Source of the DNA: a virus
DNA: 48,637 nucleotides
Reading direction: 5' to 3' (one strand)
Virus record (IMG/VR): IMGVR_UViG_3300028027_000080
Coordinates: 1-48,637 of that record
In this document: positions 45,582 to 48,637 of the stretch, one piece after another
Numbering within the stretch: position 1 is the first letter of the stretch
Layout of the letters: each line of letters starts with the position of its first letter
Translations under genes and position numbers: made by a program
The notes under the pieces: generated by a model
Seen by the model: the letters and a program-made list of their open reading frames with translations, nothing else
Database searches by the model: none
What the model was told of the DNA's origin: nothing

Positions 45582-46042
45582 AGGACTTTCCCGTCAACGA
45601 CCCACGAGGCATAAGACGAACCAAGCCACTCAGCGAACCTTCTGGGAACAAATACAATCTGACGCTTGGGCATCTTTTCTGTGCCCATCTGGTGGAACTT
45701 AGCATAAGACACCGTAGTGCCAAATTGAAACTCGGTATTGGTAGCGCGCGTTGCTGTGTTTGTTAGGTTAGCCAGGCTTGAAAACAGCTTTCCGGTGCGA
45801 ACCATTGGAGGTGCCCCAGGGAACCTAACTGCTTTCCAAGCCCCATATTTAGCATCAAGGGGAGCCCAACCACCTGACAGAAGCCCATTAGATGCAAAGT
45901 TAGCAGCGTTCGCCATTTGAAGTTTTGCCTGTGCCTCTGGAAAAAGTGGAAGCATCGTCAATGACCTCTTGGCCATGGCGTATAGCTTTTTGTCTAAATC
46001 CCCAATATCTATTTCAACAGATATCTTGACATCGTCACTCAT
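45578..46042 (-). CDS. Tail completion / HK97 gp10-like protein
   Basis: 154 residues. Recognisable features of virion morphogenesis proteins of the HK97 gp10/Mu gpG class: helix with LDKKLYAMAKRSLTMLPLFP, then GGWAPLDAKYGAWKAV, PPMVRTGKLFSSLAN (the 'R.TG.L..sl' motif) and FGTTVSYAKFHQMGTEKMPK RQIVFVP. It would join the tail to the connector. ATGA overlaps link it with both neighbours. Confidence 0.8.
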   Translation of the reverse strand: MSDDVKISVEIDIGDLDKKLYAMAKRSLTMLPLFPEAQAKLQMANAANFASNGLLSGGWAPLDAKYGAWKAVRFPGAPPMVRTGKLFSSLANLTNTATRATNTEFQFGTTVSYAKFHQMGTEKMPKRQIVFVPRRFAEWLGSSYASWVVDGKVL

Positions 46043-46662
46043 CCGATTCGACGCCTTCTCCAGCGCTTAATTGCAAGCAGCTCTTTTTCGAGAAATCCCG
46101 TCTCCATGGGAGCTACGCCTCGCGGGTTTAAGTCTTTTATACCGACTACGTCATCATGCATGTTCTGCATTTCGCGCGTAGCTGCGCGTAAAATCATTAA
46201 TTTAAATACGTGGATTTGGTCCCCATCGAGGCCTGCCGTATATGTGACCGTTACTTCGTCATTTGACATGGCTCTATACATGTCGATGCCGTACCGCTGA
46301 ACTATGTAGTCTCTTTCCGCCACTTGAACCACAGCGTCTCCCTCCGGGGTCCTTAGGGAAACTTCAGATACAGAAACTATGGGGGTGTTTCTAAGGTAAA
46401 CCGTAGCTGGGGTCAACAGGTATGGAAGAGTGTTTCCCGTCGTGTCGAGCGTGTAGTCGTAAAAAAACGACGCCTGAGGTATAGACCTAAACTCGCCGGC
46501 AATAACATGCACTTCCTCAAACGTCTCAACCTCAATTGGTCTCCGAAGATACGCCTCAAGTTCGCTTTGAAGGCCAAGAAGGACCATTTCAGCCGCGTCT
46601 CTCTGCCTGTTGGTCAGAGAAATATCCATATACGTGATTAGGTCGCTTATACTTACGAGCAT
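46039..46662 (-). CDS. Head-tail connector (gp6-like adaptor)
   Basis: 207 residues. N-terminus MLVSISDLITYMDISLTNRQ and helix QRDAAEMVLLGLQSELEAYL RRPIEVE, then the strand LRNTPIVSVSEVSLRTPEGD. A helix VFKLMILRAATREMQNMHDD and a C-terminal basic stretch RRRRIG complete the layout of the gp6/gp15-like adaptor. Such proteins form a ring under the portal. A GGAGC ribosome binding site precedes the ATG. This is the first tail-proximal structural gene here; head and portal genes are outside the window. Confidence 0.75.
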   Translation of the reverse strand: MLVSISDLITYMDISLTNRQRDAAEMVLLGLQSELEAYLRRPIEVETFEEVHVIAGEFRSIPQASFFYDYTLDTTGNTLPYLLTPATVYLRNTPIVSVSEVSLRTPEGDAVVQVAERDYIVQRYGIDMYRAMSNDEVTVTYTAGLDGDQIHVFKLMILRAATREMQNMHDDVVGIKDLNPRGVAPMETGFLEKELLAIKRWRRRRIG

Positions 46663-46678
46663 CTTTGCTCCTTACGAC

Positions 46679-46879
46679 TTATCTACGACCCAGGGCTATA
46701 TCCCGGCCTTCTGATGCCAGCGCGCGACCTTCCCCCTGGGATGTACGGGTACGATTGCCTCTACCGTACTGGAGACGGTCTGCAAGGCGATTGAGGGTAT
46801 AAGAGACGGCACGACGCCACCATGGTGGTTTTACTTCACCTGTGAGTTCTACGTCCTCTATGTCGTTAGGAGCTGGCAC
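46679..46879 (-). CDS. Small hypothetical protein with basic tail (66 residues)
   Basis: Starts at GTG 46877-46879 with GGAGG 7 bases upstream. Residues include IEDVELTGEVKPPWWRRAVS, YTLNRLADRLQYGRGNRTRT and a disordered, Arg/Gly-rich tail. No similarity is recognised; the basic composition suggests contact with nucleic acid or an acidic partner. It appears to be the first gene after a promoter-like TATAAT, so it may head the neck/tail transcript. Confidence 0.55.
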   Translation of the reverse strand: MPAPNDIEDVELTGEVKPPWWRRAVSYTLNRLADRLQYGRGNRTRTSQGEGRALASEGRDIALGRR

Positions 46880-46907
46880 GCTAAACCTCCGAATTGGTTG
46901 CGCTACG

Positions 46908-46913
46908 ATTATA
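46908..46913 (-). promoter_or_regulatory. -10 box (TATAAT) at the head of the neck/tail operon
   Basis: Minus strand TATAAT lies 28 bases before the GTG of the 66-residue gene, in a 61-base gap downstream of the ParB-like gene. No convincing -35 box; upstream is an inverted repeat CCACT/AGTGG (about 46920-46939), which may be a weak terminator for the ParB-like gene. Confidence 0.4.
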
Positions 46914-46940
46914 GGTTACCACTAACAAATTCGAGTGGAT

Positions 46941-47489
46941 TCACCTATCGGCGTTTGGTGGCCCCTCTAGCTCTACTATTTCCTCTGCTGAGCCTTGTGG
47001 AGCCTCTATGGGAACCCAGGCTTTTGAGTAGTTGTACTCGGTTATTTTACGCTGCTTAATCACGGAGCTGTCCATCATTAGGGTTAGTTCGGCGTAGCTC
47101 ATGTTAAAGATGTCTTTAATCTCGTCCATGCTGTACTTGCCAGAGTGGTAAACATCCTTGACAATAGCCGACATATATTTGGCCACAATCTGCCCTCGGC
47201 CCCTATTTAGACATATATGCATGACCATGGCATCTATGGCGTCAACGTCTTTGAAGATTACCGGCACGGTCTTTTTGTCTCGTTTAAGAACGCGCTTGTC
47301 TGACTGAGCACATATCCACCGGTGAAAACCGTCAATAATAAATCCGGTTGACTTCTGGACAATGATTGGAGAAACCCATCCATAGTCGTGCAGGGAGTCG
47401 GCCAAGACTTGTAGGTCTGGCTTCAGTACATGAGTTGCTCGCCATGGGGCCGGCTGTATCTGGTCCCATTTAACTTTTTCAATTTCCAT
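46941..47489 (-). CDS. ParB-like nuclease-domain protein (IbrB-type)
   Basis: 182 residues. The ParB/sulfiredoxin-like core covers 1-95: WDQIQPAPWRA, LADSLHDYGWVSPIIVQ and IIDGFHRW (51-58), where GxHR binds nucleotide or carries out the NTPase/nuclease function of the fold. Residues about 105-145 are helix-turn-helix-like (SMDEIKDIFNMSYAELTLMM). It overlaps the PAPS-reductase-like gene by 11 bases, giving the IbrA-IbrB order seen in phages and mobile elements. The role of such pairs is not settled. Confidence 0.75.
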   Translation of the reverse strand: MEIEKVKWDQIQPAPWRATHVLKPDLQVLADSLHDYGWVSPIIVQKSTGFIIDGFHRWICAQSDKRVLKRDKKTVPVIFKDVDAIDAMVMHICLNRGRGQIVAKYMSAIVKDVYHSGKYSMDEIKDIFNMSYAELTLMMDSSVIKQRKITEYNYSKAWVPIEAPQGSAEEIVELEGPPNADR

Positions 47490-48612
47490 TTTCTTCTGCC
47501 TGAATTGCTTTCTGGAGTGAGTAGGCCTTTGTTCCTGGACCTATTGGGTTTACCGCTGTTATGTTTATTTCGTTAAGCAAAACATTTCGTATAAGCCAGT
47601 GAAGCGGATACGAGTTTGGGTCTTTTGCATGTTTCTTCCTAAATTCAGAAGCGTACGCCATGGCTCGTTTTTTTAACCCAGGCGTCAGAACGTTGTCTTC
47701 AATACATTCCTTGACTCCCTCCCATCCGTTTTTTGCGTAGCGCATAATCACGGCTTCAATATCAAATTCTGGCCACCATCGACGCTGAGCATCAATCTGT
47801 GGAAAACATGCAACTAGGCGGTCATAGAAGTCCGGCTCAGTAGCAACAACGTCACCAATCCTCCTAATCGCAACGGCGTGCAGTGGAATACCAACGCGAG
47901 AGTTACTACCAGTCAGGGCGGCATAGTCGTAGTAATCACAGTAAGAAGCGTCGTGTTCTTCGGTAATAAACTTGAATACATCGTCAGTAGTCCAGTCATA
48001 AATCACTTTTGCAAACCTAAGCGGTATATTTTTTCGCATCTTGTAAGGTATGACGATGTAGTTCTCATGCAGTTTCTGTACACATGAGCGGTAGCGAATC
48101 ATTGACTCGTTTGCCCTCACGCCAGTAATGAAAGCAACCTTACCTTTTTTACCCTGCATAGTGTAATAGTCAATGGACTCAGGTATTTTCTTGTCTGGGT
48201 CTAAACCAAAATGTTCAGCCCTTATGGCCCAGTCAGGTATAGGGCGAATTAGTCGTCCTTGTTTTTGTCGCATCCCTGACCACAAAAGACAATATTCACG
48301 ACGTCCAAGAACCCATATCTCTTGGCTCTGCGGCAGGCAGTACCATTCCATATCAACCCAGTCGTAATTGCGAACCTGCTCCACAAAGCGCACAACAGAC
48401 GGACTAACCATCTCTTCGTCACGGAAAATTACTTTTACCGGGCCAAGACCGCGCTCTTCATGTATTTCTTTTGCCAGGTACAGCGCTGCCGTGCTGTCCT
48501 TACCTCCAGAGAACTGAACACACACGGTGTCAAACGTGTCATAAACATGACGCATGCGTTCGCGTGCTGCATCAACGCAGGAGATATCTAAATAGAGTTT
48601 TTGCCTGCTCAC
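47479..48612 (-). CDS. PAPS reductase-like PP-loop protein (IbrA-type)
   Basis: 377 residues, start GTG at 48610-48612. The PP-loop ATP-binding motif is FSGGKDSTAALYLAK (SGGKDS at 35-40). KVIFRDEEMVSPSVVRFVEQ, ITGVRANESMIRY (about residues 165-180: the family's 'GvR..ES..R') and the Trp-rich WTTDDVFKFI follow. This is the phosphoadenosine phosphosulfate reductase / N-type ATP pyrophosphatase fold. It pairs with the ParB-like gene. Family members include IbrA, regulators and proteins of DNA-modification systems (DndC), so DNA or RNA modification or host gene regulation are possible. Right edge: 25 bases upstream only, so the promoter may be outside. Confidence 0.8.
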   Translation of the reverse strand: MSRQKLYLDISCVDAARERMRHVYDTFDTVCVQFSGGKDSTAALYLAKEIHEERGLGPVKVIFRDEEMVSPSVVRFVEQVRNYDWVDMEWYCLPQSQEIWVLGRREYCLLWSGMRQKQGRLIRPIPDWAIRAEHFGLDPDKKIPESIDYYTMQGKKGKVAFITGVRANESMIRYRSCVQKLHENYIVIPYKMRKNIPLRFAKVIYDWTTDDVFKFITEEHDASYCDYYDYAALTGSNSRVGIPLHAVAIRRIGDVVATEPDFYDRLVACFPQIDAQRRWWPEFDIEAVIMRYAKNGWEGVKECIEDNVLTPGLKKRAMAYASEFRKKHAKDPNSYPLHWLIRNVLLNEINITAVNPIGPGTKAYSLQKAIQAEENGN

Positions 48613-48637
48613 TTTTTTAACTCTGAAACAATTGGCC

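Overview
This window is a stretch of a contractile-tailed (myovirus-type) double-stranded DNA phage genome. It holds a baseplate J protein, a gpI-like protein, a gp25/W-like wedge, a hub protein, a tape measure, a tail tube and a tail sheath in the usual myovirus order, read leftward from about 46.7 kb to about 31 kb. Nearly every gene is on the minus strand, genes are packed with TAATG/ATGA stop-start overlaps, and no gap exceeds about 80 bases. No integrase, tRNA, rRNA, IS or CRISPR array was seen. Head and terminase genes are absent and probably lie beyond the right edge. Several small proteins and fibre domains look like those of phages from marine and fresh water. A Thr-rich, LCCL-containing secreted protein next to the lysis genes looks like surface proteins of aquatic Actinobacteria, so an actinobacterial host is my best guess, but it is only an inference.

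Layout (coordinates rising, minus-strand transcription running right to left). 1-1.4 kb: small unknown genes, including the only plus-strand gene, a winged-helix regulator sharing a divergent promoter with its left neighbour. 1.4-2.4 kb: lysis cassette (M15-type endolysin and two small membrane proteins, candidate holins). 2.4-4.8 kb: a 794-residue exported multidomain protein. 4.9-13.6 kb: fibre and adhesin genes (glycine-rich, collagen-like, fibronectin III) interrupted by a GT4 glycosyltransferase and a possible acyltransferase. 13.6-18.8 kb: an enzyme cassette with a flavin-dependent tryptophan halogenase, a 2-oxoglutarate/Fe(II) prolyl-hydroxylase-like enzyme, a dUTPase/cupin-like protein and unknowns. 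18.8-31.4 kb: a second fibre block with a histidine-rich collagen-like fibre, a giant 1381-residue collagen-like fibre, Ig-like/FnIII proteins and a third holin candidate. 31.4-37.7 kb: baseplate. 37.7-44.6 kb: tape measure (with a C-terminal M15 peptidase), tail assembly chaperones joined by a strong candidate -1 ribosomal frameshift, tail tube and sheath. 44.6-46.9 kb: neck and connector genes. 46.9-48.6 kb: a ParB-like / PAPS-reductase-like (IbrB/IbrA-type) pair.

How the parts may work together: the right half builds the tail and the left half arms it. About 25 kb carries adhesins, four of them with Gly-X-Y collagen-like repeats rich in Gly-Pro-Thr and Gly-Ala-Thr triplets. In the same blocks sit a prolyl-hydroxylase-like enzyme, a glycosyltransferase and a tryptophan halogenase. 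I suggest, as inference, that these modify the fibres or the host surface. The most unusual single protein is the fibre with 50 histidines in 176 residues, flanked by collagen-like and poly-Gly segments, which looks built to bind metal.
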